Notes under the pieces: model-generated
The model's input: the letters and a program-made list of their open reading frames with translations, nothing else
What the model was told of the DNA's origin: nothing
Databases searched by the model: none
Made by a program: the position numbers and the translations under genes
Assembly: GCF_002849605.1 (NCBI RefSeq)
Contig: NZ_NPIB01000024.1
Location: forward strand, 1 to 64,000
Source of the DNA: Photobacterium carnosum
GTDB lineage: Bacteria > Pseudomonadota > Gammaproteobacteria > Enterobacterales > Vibrionaceae
Length of the DNA: 64,000 bases
Direction: 5' to 3'
Part shown: one piece after another, positions 26,916 to 35,474 of the stretch
Position numbering within the stretch: position 1 is the first letter of the stretch
Layout: each line of letters opens with the position of its first letter

Positions 26916-27593
26916 TTACAGTTCAGTATCAATCGGGGTTGAGTGATGATTATGTTCAATATAAAACAATATCATAGCGATTGAAGTTGTTAATATTAAT
27001 GGCGGAAATAATGAATATTGAGGTATTATTTGCATTATAAAGCCACCATTCATCGCGCCACAAATTAAAGCACCCCATAAACAAAGGTATTGCATCAACC
27101 GTTTACGATCACCTTGACCAACAATTGCCAATGCCAATAACCGACCGATATTAACTAAATACCCAGTGGCATACGTTAGTGGAATTGATTTTTCAATCGT
27201 CAATCGTAACGCGATATTTTGCATTCCCATGGCATAACATAGAATAAAATTAATCGCTAAAAAAGGTAGATAAGACTCCATAATAATGGCGAATATCAGC
27301 ACAACCGATACCGATGCCATCACCACGCCACGATAGAACCGACGTCCCGACAAGGCAATTAATTCACCTGACATGGAACCGATAATAAAAATGCTCAAAA
27401 TTGCAATATAAACAGCAGCACGTGGGTAGTCATGATAACTTAATACCATTCCCATATGGGTCGAGTTACCACTCATGAAAGAAGCAAACACGCCATTCTT
27501 TAGATGTAAAAACCCAACCGAATCAACAGTACCAGCAATAAACAATAACAAATATGGCATTAATGATAAAAAGAACCGCCTTTCATTTAACAT
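26916..27593 (-). CDS. DUF1275 (YoaK-type) inner-membrane protein
   Basis: A 225-residue integral membrane protein with about six helices. It has the DUF1275 signature: AGTVDSVGFLHLKNGVFASF followed by MSGNSTHMG, and the middle block CYAMGMQNIALR. The family is widespread and its function is not established; a transporter role has been suggested only by topology. It converges with nanA and shares its terminator. A well-matched CRP site lies 139 bp upstream of its start. No other link to the sialic-acid genes is visible. Confidence 0.82.
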   Translation of the reverse strand: MLNERRFFLSLMPYLLLFIAGTVDSVGFLHLKNGVFASFMSGNSTHMGMVLSYHDYPRAAVYIAILSIFIIGSMSGELIALSGRRFYRGVVMASVSVVLIFAIIMESYLPFLAINFILCYAMGMQNIALRLTIEKSIPLTYATGYLVNIGRLLALAIVGQGDRKRLMQYLCLWGALICGAMNGGFIMQIIPQYSLFPPLILTTSIAMILFYIEHNHHSTPIDTEL

Positions 27594-27731
27594 TTACTAT
27601 GTATATCCGACTATATTTCCATATTATGACTATCAGTAAACCCTTAGCACTCTATTAATCTAAAGAGGCTATTTACCCTTGCTGAACGCTATTGTAACCA
27701 AATATTTCAGCATAGCTAGCAACTTCAGTTT

Positions 27732-27747
27732 AGTGATGCAAATCACA
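27732..27747. promoter_or_regulatory. CRP-like binding site
   Basis: AGTGA-TGCAAA-TCACA differs from the CRP consensus TGTGA-N6-TCACA at one position. It stands between the DUF1275 gene (start 27593, minus) and a possible small plus-strand ORF (27877), so either could be the target. Confidence 0.5.
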
Positions 27748-27876
27748 TAATAAAAATACAATCCAATATTGTTTGATTTTTATAACAATAGTCAATAATA
27801 AAAAATGAAGATATGTTGTTTTTTACTTTTAAAAAAACCAATTAAAAAATACATATAAAGAATTCGCTTTATATTA

Positions 27877-28032
27877 ATGCGATATTCTGACGTTATTTCA
27901 TTTAATGAAGAAAAAATGGAAAGAAAACAACAAGCAGAAGAAGAACCAGAAAATAACCGCCAAGGGCTCATGAGGAATAACAATAAAAGGTGCAATAACA
28001 TTGTACTGATTTGCTGTTATTACACCTTTTGA
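27877..28032 (+). CDS. Possible small Glu/Lys-rich ORF
   Basis: A 51-codon open frame beginning MRYSDVISFNEEKMERK and rich in Glu, Gln, Asn and Arg, so its first 40 residues read like a charged helical peptide. No good ribosome-binding site is visible, and the last 15 codons run through the terminator hairpin of the opposite gene. The last residues (NNIVLICCYYTF) therefore look accidental. It is not a family I know. It could be a genuine small protein with a CRP-controlled promoter, or noise. Confidence 0.3.
   Translation: MRYSDVISFNEEKMERKQQAEEEPENNRQGLMRNNNKRCNNIVLICCYYTF
27985..28030 (-). terminator. Terminator of the COG2509 flavoprotein gene
   Basis: The arms AAAAGGTGCAATAAC (27985-27999) and GTTATTACACCTTTT (28016-28030) have a single mismatch (wobble on one strand). 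On minus they follow the gene stop by 11 bases and lead into TTTATTGTT. Confidence 0.8.
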
Positions 28033-28041
28033 TTTAACTAA

Positions 28042-29649
28042 TTATGCATTTAACATATCAAGCGCAATCGCTTCGGCAACTTTGATACCATCGATGCCCG
28101 CAGATAAAATACCACCCGCATAGCCAGCACCTTCACCACCAGGATATAAACCTTTAGTATTAATGCTTTGGAAGTCTTTTCCACGTTTAATTTGTACTGG
28201 AGAAGATGTACGCGTTTCAACACCCGTTAGCATGCTATCGGCATTTGAGAAACCTTTAATCTTTTTATTAAACGCAGGCAATGCTTCGCGAATCGCTTCA
28301 ATCGCATAATCAGGCAAACTGCTGCTTAGGTCAGTTAACTTAACATTTGGCTTATAAGACGGTTCAACATCGCCCATTTGGCTAATGGTTTTACCCGCTA
28401 AGAAATCACCAACACATTGTGCTGGCGCGTCATAGCTACTGCCACCAAGAACATAAGCATTACGCTCTAACTGACGTTGAAGTGCGATGCCTTGCATTGG
28501 ATCATTAGCAAAGTCTTCAGGTGAAATACCAACAACAATCGCACTGTTAGCATTACGCTCGCTACGTGAGTATTGGCTCATGCCGTTAGTCACAACAGAC
28601 TCAAGCTCAGATGTAGCGGCAACAACCACGCCACCAGGACACATACAGAAGCTATAAACAGAACGACCATTTTTACAGTGGTGAACCAGTTTATAATCAG
28701 CAGCACCTAATAATGGATGACCTGCATTTTTACCAAAACGCGCTGCATCGATCATTGCTTGTTTATGTTCAATACGGAAACCAACCGAGAATGATTGTGC
28801 TTCTAAATGAACACCTTTGTCGTGCAACATCTTGAAGGTGTCACGCGCACTGTGGCCAATGGCTAATGCAACATGCTTTGATGGGATCACTTCACCGGTT
28901 GATAATGTCACGCCAGTAACTTGGTTATCATCAATATTGATTTCTTCAACGCGAGTTTCGAAACGAATTTCGCCGCCAAGCTCAATGATTTTACTGCGCA
29001 TTTTTTCAACCATTGTTACCAATTTATAGGTACCAATGTGAGGCTTACTAACATAAATAATTTCAGCTGGTGCACCTGCTGCAACAAATTCTTGTTTAAC
29101 TTTAAGGCCTAAGAAATGTGGATCTTTCACTTGGCTGTATAATTTACCATCAGAGAACGTACCTGCACCACCTTCACCAAATTGCACATTTGATTCAGTG
29201 TTTAGCTCACGCGTACGCCAAAAACGGAAAGTATCTTTCGCGCGCTCATGTACTGATTTTCCGCGCTCTAAAATAATAGGGTTAAATCCCATTTGAGCGA
29301 GAATCAGTCCCGTAAATAAACCACACGGACCCATACCAATCACGATTGGACGTTCAGTTAAATCTTTAGGTGCTTGAGCAACATATTTATAGCTAGTATC
29401 TGGTGATTTTTTCACCTGATGATCGTCAGCAAATGTCGTTAATAATTGCTCTTCATCAACGTCTTTTAACGTGATATCTAAAGTATAAATCAGATAGATA
29501 TCATTCTTTTTACGGGCATCATATCCGCGTTTAAAGACATGAATATCAACTAGTTGGTCTTTATTTATCGATAACTTGTTGATGACAAAATCATGTAAAG
29601 CTACTTCACTATGATCTAACGGTAATTTAACTTCATTAATACGTATCAT
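28042..29649 (-). CDS. COG2509-type FAD-dependent dehydrogenase
   Basis: A 535-residue NAD(P)/FAD-dependent oxidoreductase of the uncharacterised COG2509 group. An N-terminal domain of about 95 residues precedes the Rossmann dinucleotide motif (VIGMGPCGLFTGLIL near residue 105), then ERGKSVHERAKDT and FGEGGAGTFSDGKL typical of the family. A C-terminal FAD contact is GEGAGYAGGILSAG. Start: ATG at 29649 after GTGGA; a GTG at 29658 is possible. No substrate has been assigned to this family. It is soluble and cytosolic. It stands alone with its own terminator. Confidence 0.88.
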   Translation of the reverse strand: MIRINEVKLPLDHSEVALHDFVINKLSINKDQLVDIHVFKRGYDARKKNDIYLIYTLDITLKDVDEEQLLTTFADDHQVKKSPDTSYKYVAQAPKDLTERPIVIGMGPCGLFTGLILAQMGFNPIILERGKSVHERAKDTFRFWRTRELNTESNVQFGEGGAGTFSDGKLYSQVKDPHFLGLKVKQEFVAAGAPAEIIYVSKPHIGTYKLVTMVEKMRSKIIELGGEIRFETRVEEINIDDNQVTGVTLSTGEVIPSKHVALAIGHSARDTFKMLHDKGVHLEAQSFSVGFRIEHKQAMIDAARFGKNAGHPLLGAADYKLVHHCKNGRSVYSFCMCPGGVVVAATSELESVVTNGMSQYSRSERNANSAIVVGISPEDFANDPMQGIALQRQLERNAYVLGGSSYDAPAQCVGDFLAGKTISQMGDVEPSYKPNVKLTDLSSSLPDYAIEAIREALPAFNKKIKGFSNADSMLTGVETRTSSPVQIKRGKDFQSINTKGLYPGGEGAGYAGGILSAGIDGIKVAEAIALDMLNA

Positions 29650-29832
29650 TAAGTCCACTAACTCGATTGGGAATACAATAAAAATATCTCGGAGAGAATA
29701 AATCCAGTCTTAATGTGACTGATTTATACCTTAGCCAAGTATTATCTCACAGACTTTAGTGTTTATCCCAATATTTGCATTATATTCCCATCGAAAACAC
29801 CACCACAAAAAATAGGCAAATCCCCATAAAAT

Positions 29833-29883
29833 AAAAAAGGCTTATACCGTATTATATAAATATCGATATAAACCTTATTTTTT
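29833..29883 (-). terminator. Terminator of the deleted minus-strand gene
   Basis: On the minus strand, AAAAAATAAGGTTTATA pairs imperfectly with TATAAGCCTTTTTTATTTT and runs into T-rich sequence. It lies 28 bases after the stop of the remnant frame at 29911-29994 and is best explained as that lost gene's terminator. Confidence 0.6.
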
Positions 29884-29910
29884 AACTACCTGAATTTTAC
29901 TTAACGGTAA

Positions 29911-29994
29911 TTATTTCACTAACTGACAACGACCAAATGTTTGTGGATTATGGAAGTTTGGTTTTGGTGTTTTTGGATCGACCCATGCCATCGC
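29911..29994 (-). pseudogene. 3' remnant of a lost gene (minus strand)
   Basis: Reading on minus, an open segment of 27 codons ends at a TAA (29911-29913) and is cut by a stop at its upstream edge (29995-29997). The residues WVDPKTPKPNFHNPQTFGRC look like a genuine protein C-terminus rather than random translation, and a terminator follows at 29833-29883. The parent family was not recognised. Together with the plus-strand remnant at 30018-30146 it looks like one half of a divergent gene pair whose 5' parts were deleted. Confidence 0.45.
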
Positions 29995-30017
29995 TTATTT
30001 CTGCACTAAATATATAA

Positions 30018-30146
30018 CTATCTACCTACAAAACAGTAGAAGGCACAATGTGGTGTCCATTCGTAGAAGTGGATAATGTTAGCCAAAGTCGAGTAACAGA
30101 CAATCGTCAAACGCGTTACCGCATGGATATTAAATACACATGGTAA
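30018..30146 (+). pseudogene. 3' remnant of an outer-membrane porin gene, perhaps KdgM-like
   Basis: Forty-two codons without a start or ribosome-binding site end at a TAA (30144-30146), and a perfect terminator follows 21 bases later. The end sequence RQTRYRMDIKYTW has alternating residues and a terminal aromatic, the typical last strand and BamA signal of an outer-membrane beta-barrel. The style resembles the KdgM oligosaccharide porins, to which the sialic-acid channel NanC belongs, but that assignment is tentative. Upstream of codon 1 is an in-frame stop, so the N-terminal bulk of the gene is missing. Confidence 0.5.
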
Positions 30147-30167
30147 TAATCTAAACGAATAACCAAC

Positions 30168-30204
30168 AAAAAATGCCAGTGACTTATCATCACTGGCATT
30201 TTTT
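30168..30204. terminator. Bidirectional terminator
   Basis: The perfect 15-bp stem AAAAAATGCCAGTGA (30168-30182) / TCACTGGCATTTTTT (30190-30204) has a 7-base loop. It serves the DUF808 gene on minus and probably once served the deleted porin gene on plus. Confidence 0.9.
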
Positions 30205-30238
30205 ATTTTATAGCGTTTAGGTTTTTAACTGCTATAAA

Positions 30239-31156
30239 TTAATGTGCTGATTTTCCACGGATCTTATTCACGATAGTGACAACAATCACCACAATCGTAC
30301 CTGCAACCACACCTACAACGCCATTCAGTAACGGGGGTACAATCGAATGAGCACCAGTAAAAGTCACCAACTGTGCTAAATGTTCGACGATTACATGCAC
30401 CGCCGGAATGCTATGAACAACAATACCGCCACCCACTAAAAACATTGCAATGGTGCCTACTATCGCCAATGTTTTCATTAGATAAGGTGCTACATTCACT
30501 AGCAATGAACCCAGACTACGTTGTAAGCCAGCGCCTTTACTGTGATTAACAAGGTACAATCCAGCATCATCAAGCTTCACAATACCAGCAACAACACCAT
30601 AAACACCGGCGGTCATAACAATCGCAATCAAACTCACCACAATAGCTTGAGTTAAAAATGGATGATTCTGTACCGTACCTAACGCAATCACGATAATTTC
30701 AGCAGATAAAACGAAATCAGTCCGAATAGCACCTTTTATTTTTTCACGTTCATAAGCAACTAAGTCAATATTTTCTGTTGCTAGTTGTTCATGCTCATGT
30801 TGATCTTCTTCACCACCATGAGAAAATAATTTTTCTGCAATTTTTTCTACACCTTCAAAACATAGAAATAAACCACCCAGCAATAGCATTGGCATAATTA
30901 ACCATGGCGCAATAACGCTAATTAATAATGCTGCAGGAACTAAAATTAGTTTATTTTTAAAAGAGCCTTTTGCAACGCCCCATACTACAGGTAATTCTCG
31001 CTCAGCACGCACACCAGATACTTGCTGGGCATTTAGCGCCAAATCATCACCTAATACGCCAACAGTTTTACGTGCTGCCACTTTCGTCATTAATGCAACG
31101 TCATCAAGAACGGTTGCAATATCATCAAGTAATGTTAATAAACTTGCGCCAGCCAC
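30239..31156 (-). CDS. DUF808 (YedI-type) inner-membrane protein
   Basis: A 305-residue membrane protein of the DUF808 family. Its N-terminus is the family hallmark MAGASLLTLLDDIATVLDDV, followed by KTVGVLGDDLALNAQQVSG and about six membrane segments from residue 70 on. A histidine/acidic loop (SHGGEEDQHEHEQ) lies near 115. E. coli YedI is the reference member; no function is established. The gene is single, with its terminator just downstream and a long AT-rich region upstream. Confidence 0.85.
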   Translation of the reverse strand: MAGASLLTLLDDIATVLDDVALMTKVAARKTVGVLGDDLALNAQQVSGVRAERELPVVWGVAKGSFKNKLILVPAALLISVIAPWLIMPMLLLGGLFLCFEGVEKIAEKLFSHGGEEDQHEHEQLATENIDLVAYEREKIKGAIRTDFVLSAEIIVIALGTVQNHPFLTQAIVVSLIAIVMTAGVYGVVAGIVKLDDAGLYLVNHSKGAGLQRSLGSLLVNVAPYLMKTLAIVGTIAMFLVGGGIVVHSIPAVHVIVEHLAQLVTFTGAHSIVPPLLNGVVGVVAGTIVVIVVTIVNKIRGKSAH

Positions 31157-31932
31157 TGCATACTCCTCACTAAAAACTTATACTATTCTAAATTAACAAT
31201 TTCGTATTTATAAATATAACAAACGAATTCAATACATTATTTGTAACTAATTGTTACTATTATATACTATTTATTGCCGTTAATTTTCAAAGAAACAGTT
31301 GACCTAACCTTCAATAATTTACAATGCTCAATCGTCAATTAATTAACCATAATTGTTACTAAACACACTGTTATTATGGTTATCCACTTCTTTTAATCTA
31401 CAGATTTAATTGTAATAATAATCATCTTTTATGATAACGATAAATCTTTTTTGTTTGCGCTAAAAACAATTCGATTGTTTAATCGCAGCGCACCCAATTA
31501 TTGGTTTGAGGTGTAGACTGAGATTGCATCGGGCACTCTTATTCCCTGTCATACTGTGCTTGTTGTAACAGCACTACCTTTAAGGGTAATGACAATGAAA
31601 ACTCTTGCTGCATTATACTCGAGGGCATTTCTTAGCCTCAATAAAATATGCAATAACGCAACCGCTAATACCAAACCTAATCAATCAAGAAGAACATCCC
31701 GCTTGTTCATGACTTGTAATGATGATTCCAGTTCAGGTAGTCCCAGTAGCTTGTAATTGAAAATGCTATAACACCGACAATGGTGTCATTAGATTTCAAT
31801 AACAAAGCACTTTTATTCTGACCATTATCGCGTCAGTCATCACACTATTTCGATATTTACTGCAGCCTCGCAGGGATGTTTATCATCTGCACTTTTAGGC
31901 CGGCGTATTTTCGCTCAGGAAGAGATTAAACA
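31157..31932. other. Long leader/intergenic region before speA
   Basis: About 775 bases between the divergent DUF808 and speA genes. The first 340 bases are AT-rich with several ATTGTTACT-like repeats (for example near 31248-31258 and 31352-31361), but no clear operator. The second half is less AT-rich and contains a possible leader ORF (31595-31756) and a small hairpin (ACACC/GGTGT near 31772-31787). A long regulated leader for the arginine decarboxylase mRNA is possible. Confidence 0.4.
31595..31756 (+). CDS. Possible leader ORF upstream of speA
   Basis: A 53-codon frame starting MKTLAALYSRAFLSLNKICN, with AAGGG placed 8 bases before the ATG. It ends 176 bases before speA. The frame contains NQSRRTSRLF and a Ser-rich tail (SSSGSPSSL), and matches no family I know. 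Position and ribosome-binding site suggest a regulatory leader peptide, as known for speF (SpeFL), but it bears no sequence resemblance to SpeFL. It could also be a chance frame. Confidence 0.35.
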   Translation: MKTLAALYSRAFLSLNKICNNATANTKPNQSRRTSRLFMTCNDDSSSGSPSSL

Positions 31933-33852
31933 ATGAGTGATTGGACAATTAATAATGCCCGTAATGTTTACAATACACCTTACTGGGGTCAAGGTTATTT
32001 TGATATAGCACAAGACGGTTCTGTTATCGCCCGTCCCGATGTTAATAACCCAACCAATACTATCGGATTATCACAACTTGCTGATGAATTGATTGCAGCA
32101 GGTGCATCATTACCTGTTTTAGTCCGCTTTCCCGACATTCTCCATCACCGCGTAGATAGTCTCTGTAGCGTTTTTAATCAAGCCATTGAAAATTATGGTT
32201 ACCAAGGTGATTACCTTGCGGTTTATCCAATTAAAGTAAACCAACAGCAACAAGTGGTTAGCGAAATATTAAAAAGCCAATATGCTAAACAACAACGTCA
32301 ATTAGGCTTAGAAGCTGGCAGCAAACCAGAACTGATGGCGGTACTTGCAATGGCGCAAGAAGCAAGCTCAGTGATTGTCTGTAACGGTTACAAAGATAGA
32401 GAATACATTCGATTAGCATTAATCGGTGAAAAGCTAGGTCACGAAGTCTATATCGTGCTAGAAAAACTTTCTGAGCTCAATATTATTTTACAAGAAGCAG
32501 CGGAACTTGGCGTAACACCTCGCTTAGGTATTCGCGCACGTCTTGCTTCTCAAGGTAAAGGCAAATGGCAAGCTAGCGGTGGTGAAAAATCTAAATTTGG
32601 TTTATCTGCATCACAAGTATTAACTGTTATTGATGCTCTACGTCAACGTGACATGCTCAATTGCTTGCAGCTATTGCACTTCCATTTAGGTTCACAAATT
32701 GCCAATATCCGTGATGTACGTAATGGCGTTGGTGAAGCTGGTCGTGTTTATGCCGAACTTAAAAAATTAGGTGTGGGTATATCTACCGTTGATGTCGGTG
32801 GCGGTTTAGCGGTTGATTACGAAGGTACACGTAGTCAAAGCAGCTGTTCTATGAACTACAGCATCAATGAATACGCCAATAATGTAGTGTATGTTTTAGG
32901 TGATATCTGCAAAGAATACAACATATCAATGCCTCGTATTATTTCAGAATCAGGCCGTAATCTAACTGCTCATCATGCGGTTTTAATTACCGATGTAGTG
33001 GGTATTGAAAGTTACAAAGTAGAATCGATCAATCCCCCTGCTGAGGATGCTCCGCATATTTTGCATAATATGTGGCGTTCTTGGAAAGAGCTAACCGAAC
33101 ATACAGATCACCGTTCATTGGTTGAGCTTTATCATGATAACCAAAGTGATTTAGCTGAAGTTCACGCCTTATTTGCCGTTGGCATGATCAGTTTTATTGA
33201 TAGAGCATGGGCTGAACAAATCAGTTTACGTTTATGTCATGAGCTTGCTCAAACATTGTCAGCAAAAAACCGTGCCCACCGACCACTGCTGGATGAATTA
33301 CATGAACGTTTAGCCGATAAGTTTTTTGTAAACTTTTCTCTATTTCAATCATTACCAGATGCATGGGGAATTGAGCAAGTGTTCCCTATTTTGCCATTAA
33401 GCAACTTAGATAAAGCCCCTGAGCGTCGCGCAATTATTCTTGATATTACGTGTGATTCCGATGGTGCAATTGATCAATATGTTGAAAACCAAGGTATTGA
33501 AAGTACATTACCCGTTCCAACATGGAGTGACGATCAACCTTACCGTATTGGTTTCTTTATGGTCGGCGCATATCAAGAAATTTTAGGGGATATGCATAAT
33601 TTATTTGGGGATACAGATACTGCGGTTGTGCGCTGCACGGCTGATGGCGGTTATAACATCGAAAAAATCAATCGTGGCGATAACGTCGGTGATGTATTAC
33701 GTTATGTACACTTAGATGCTAATGAGTTTTTACGTCAATATCAGCTAATGGCAGAGCAACATCTGGCGGAAAATGAACGTGACGCTATTCTCAAAGAACT
33801 AGCAGATGGGCTCGAAGGATATACTTATCTAGAAGATGTTCGCGCAATTTAA
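31933..33852 (+). CDS. speA: Biosynthetic arginine decarboxylase
   Basis: A 639-residue PLP enzyme of the alanine-racemase-fold decarboxylases (fold III). It makes agmatine from arginine as the first step of the agmatine route to putrescine. The PLP-binding Lys101 is in VYPIKVNQQ. The HFHLGSQI motif (about 250), [13 protein letters not shown] (about 285-300) and the C-terminal catalytic region with CDSDG (about 512) are all in family order. Length matches E. coli SpeA (658) within the usual range. A GGAAGAG ribosome-binding site precedes the ATG. speB follows 103 bp downstream, so the two consecutive enzymes form an operon. Confidence 0.96.
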   Translation: MSDWTINNARNVYNTPYWGQGYFDIAQDGSVIARPDVNNPTNTIGLSQLADELIAAGASLPVLVRFPDILHHRVDSLCSVFNQAIENYGYQGDYLAVYPIKVNQQQQVVSEILKSQYAKQQRQLGLEAGSKPELMAVLAMAQEASSVIVCNGYKDREYIRLALIGEKLGHEVYIVLEKLSELNIILQEAAELGVTPRLGIRARLASQGKGKWQASGGEKSKFGLSASQVLTVIDALRQRDMLNCLQLLHFHLGSQIANIRDVRNGVGEAGRVYAELKKLGVGISTVDVGGGLAVDYEGTRSQSSCSMNYSINEYANNVVYVLGDICKEYNISMPRIISESGRNLTAHHAVLITDVVGIESYKVESINPPAEDAPHILHNMWRSWKELTEHTDHRSLVELYHDNQSDLAEVHALFAVGMISFIDRAWAEQISLRLCHELAQTLSAKNRAHRPLLDELHERLADKFFVNFSLFQSLPDAWGIEQVFPILPLSNLDKAPERRAIILDITCDSDGAIDQYVENQGIESTLPVPTWSDDQPYRIGFFMVGAYQEILGDMHNLFGDTDTAVVRCTADGGYNIEKINRGDNVGDVLRYVHLDANEFLRQYQLMAEQHLAENERDAILKELADGLEGYTYLEDVRAI

Positions 33853-33884
33853 GACTAAACAATTAGTCGTCCTATTTTAGAACA

Positions 33885-33913
33885 TCCTATCACTATAAAA
33901 AGTAGTGATAGGA
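33885..33913 (+). terminator. Hairpin between speA and speB
   Basis: The perfect 11-bp stem TCCTATCACTA (33885-33895) / TAGTGATAGGA (33903-33913) has a 7-base loop. Only CTTTTAG follows, so termination would be partial. A smaller hairpin GACTAA/TTAGTC (33853-33868) lies directly after the speA stop. Confidence 0.55.
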
Positions 33914-33955
33914 CTTTTAGTGGGCCTTCGCCCTATCTTGTTGTTGGAGAAAATC

Positions 33956-34873
33956 ATGGCAACACTCGCTAACTACCCAGATTACTCTTTATACGCCAAC
34001 GCTTTTGGCTTTTTACGTCAACCATTAAACTTCTCACCAATAGAATCAGACGCTGATGTAATTATTACTGGGGTGCCGTTTGATATGGCAAGCACGGGCC
34101 GTTCGGGTAGTCGTATGGGGCCGGGTGCTATTCGTCAAATATCAACTAACCTAGCATGGGAAGGTAAACGCTGGCCGTGGACGTTTAATTTATTAGAATC
34201 AATTAAAATCGCTGATTGTGGTGATTTAGTGTTTGATTGTGGTGATGCTGGTCAAATGTGTGAACGCTTAGAAGCACACGCCAGTGGTTTATTAGTACAA
34301 GGGAAAACACTGCTTACTTTTGGTGGTGATCATTTCGTTACTCTGCCTCTGTTGCGTGCCCATGCCAAACAATTTGGTAAAATGGCATTAATTCACTTTG
34401 ATGCCCATACTGATACTTACGATCAAGGCAGTAAATTTGATCATGGTACGATGTTCTATCATGCGCCTAATGAAGGCTTAATTGATCCTACACATTCAGT
34501 GCAAATTGGTATTCGTACAGAACATTGCAACAAACTGGGTTTTAATGTTATCTCGGCTGACACGGCTAATGATTGGAGTGTGGCGCAGATTGTTGAACAA
34601 ATAAAAACAACGGTCGGGAATATGCCTGTTTACTTAACCTTTGATATCGATTGTTTAGATCCAGCTTACGCACCAGGCACTGGTACGCCAGTTTGTGGTG
34701 GCATAACATCAGATAAAGCCCTGAAAATCATTCGTGGGTTACAAGGTATTAATTTAATAGGTATGGATGTGGTTGAAGTATCCCCTGCGTATGATCATGC
34801 AGATATTACGGCATTAGCCGCCGCCACGATTGCGACAGATTTATTGCATCTTTGGGCAACCCAGAAACAATAA
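33956..34873 (+). CDS. speB: Agmatinase
   Basis: A 305-residue ureohydrolase that splits agmatine into putrescine and urea. The manganese ligands are in [18 protein letters not shown] and [18 protein letters not shown], all intact. The start is set at ATG 33956, with GGAG a few bases before it, giving the same size as E. coli SpeB (306). An upstream GTG at 33905 would add 17 residues that overlap the intergenic hairpin. It completes the two-step arginine-to-putrescine route with speA. A strong terminator follows. Confidence 0.96.
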   Translation: MATLANYPDYSLYANAFGFLRQPLNFSPIESDADVIITGVPFDMASTGRSGSRMGPGAIRQISTNLAWEGKRWPWTFNLLESIKIADCGDLVFDCGDAGQMCERLEAHASGLLVQGKTLLTFGGDHFVTLPLLRAHAKQFGKMALIHFDAHTDTYDQGSKFDHGTMFYHAPNEGLIDPTHSVQIGIRTEHCNKLGFNVISADTANDWSVAQIVEQIKTTVGNMPVYLTFDIDCLDPAYAPGTGTPVCGGITSDKALKIIRGLQGINLIGMDVVEVSPAYDHADITALAAATIATDLLHLWATQKQ

Positions 34874-34923
34874 ATCATGCAATATGATAGTCACATAATA
34901 TGGTAGCTGCGTAATAGCATAAA

Positions 34924-34965
34924 AACGCCAGTATTTTAATAATCAAAAATACTGGCGTTAATTTA
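34924..34965. terminator. Bidirectional terminator between speB and dgkA
   Basis: The perfect 14-bp stem AACGCCAGTATTTT (34924-34937) / AAAATACTGGCGTT (34946-34959) has A and T flanks suitable for both convergent genes. Confidence 0.9.
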
Positions 34966-34984
34966 TAACTCGATTAAAGAGTGA

Positions 34985-35344
34985 CTATAAAAATAAAATA
35001 CTGCCCCAAATAATAGCTACCATCACTAACGCAACAAAAACGGCCGCCGAACCAATATCTTTAGCACGACCACTCAATTCATGGTGTTCAGGCCCAATAC
35101 GATCAACTACTGCTTCAATCGCTGAATTAACCAATTCTGCAATAACAACAATAAATAATGAACTAATCATCATTAGTCGTTCAAGTTTTGTTACTGGCAT
35201 AAAAAACGAAATAACCGTCATTACAACTAATAAAATACTCTCTTGTCTAAAAGCGGCTTCATTAATCCATGCTGCTTTTAAACCCTGCATCGAATATCCA
35301 GTCGCATCAATAATTCGTTGTAATCCCGTCGCCCCAGGTTTCAT
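34985..35344 (-). CDS. dgkA: Diacylglycerol kinase
   Basis: A 119-residue inner-membrane kinase that recycles diacylglycerol to phosphatidic acid. It shows an amphipathic N-terminus, three membrane helices and the active-site signature ELVNSAIEAVVDRIG with catalytic Glu and metal-binding residues, plus KDIGSAAVF. Length fits E. coli DgkA (122). The upstream gene, eptA, makes diacylglycerol as a by-product when it transfers phosphoethanolamine from phosphatidylethanolamine, so the pairing is functionally sensible. A terminator lies between them. Confidence 0.95.
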   Translation of the reverse strand: MKPGATGLQRIIDATGYSMQGLKAAWINEAAFRQESILLVVMTVISFFMPVTKLERLMMISSLFIVVIAELVNSAIEAVVDRIGPEHHELSGRAKDIGSAAVFVALVMVAIIWGSILFL

Positions 35345-35417
35345 CGTTATCTCTCTTTCTTTATTTTTATTGTAAGTAAATGACTCACTTGCGACAAATA
35401 ATACCTTTTAAGCAACT

Positions 35418-35457
35418 AAATAAAAGTAAAAGTATTCTTATGGTCACTTTTACTTTT
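35418..35457 (-). terminator. Terminator of eptA
   Basis: On minus, AAAAGTAAAAGT pairs perfectly with ACTTTTACTTTT (35422-35433 and 35446-35457) and is followed by TTTATTTAG. It lies 18 bases after the eptA stop, between eptA and dgkA. Confidence 0.75.
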
Positions 35458-35474
35458 TATTTCGTCAAAAAACA

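Noticed and set aside
27792..28001. 69-codon minus-strand ORF beginning with a Leu-rich stretch
   Set aside because: It starts inside the terminator of the COG2509 gene and is a by-product of A-rich sequence on the other strand.
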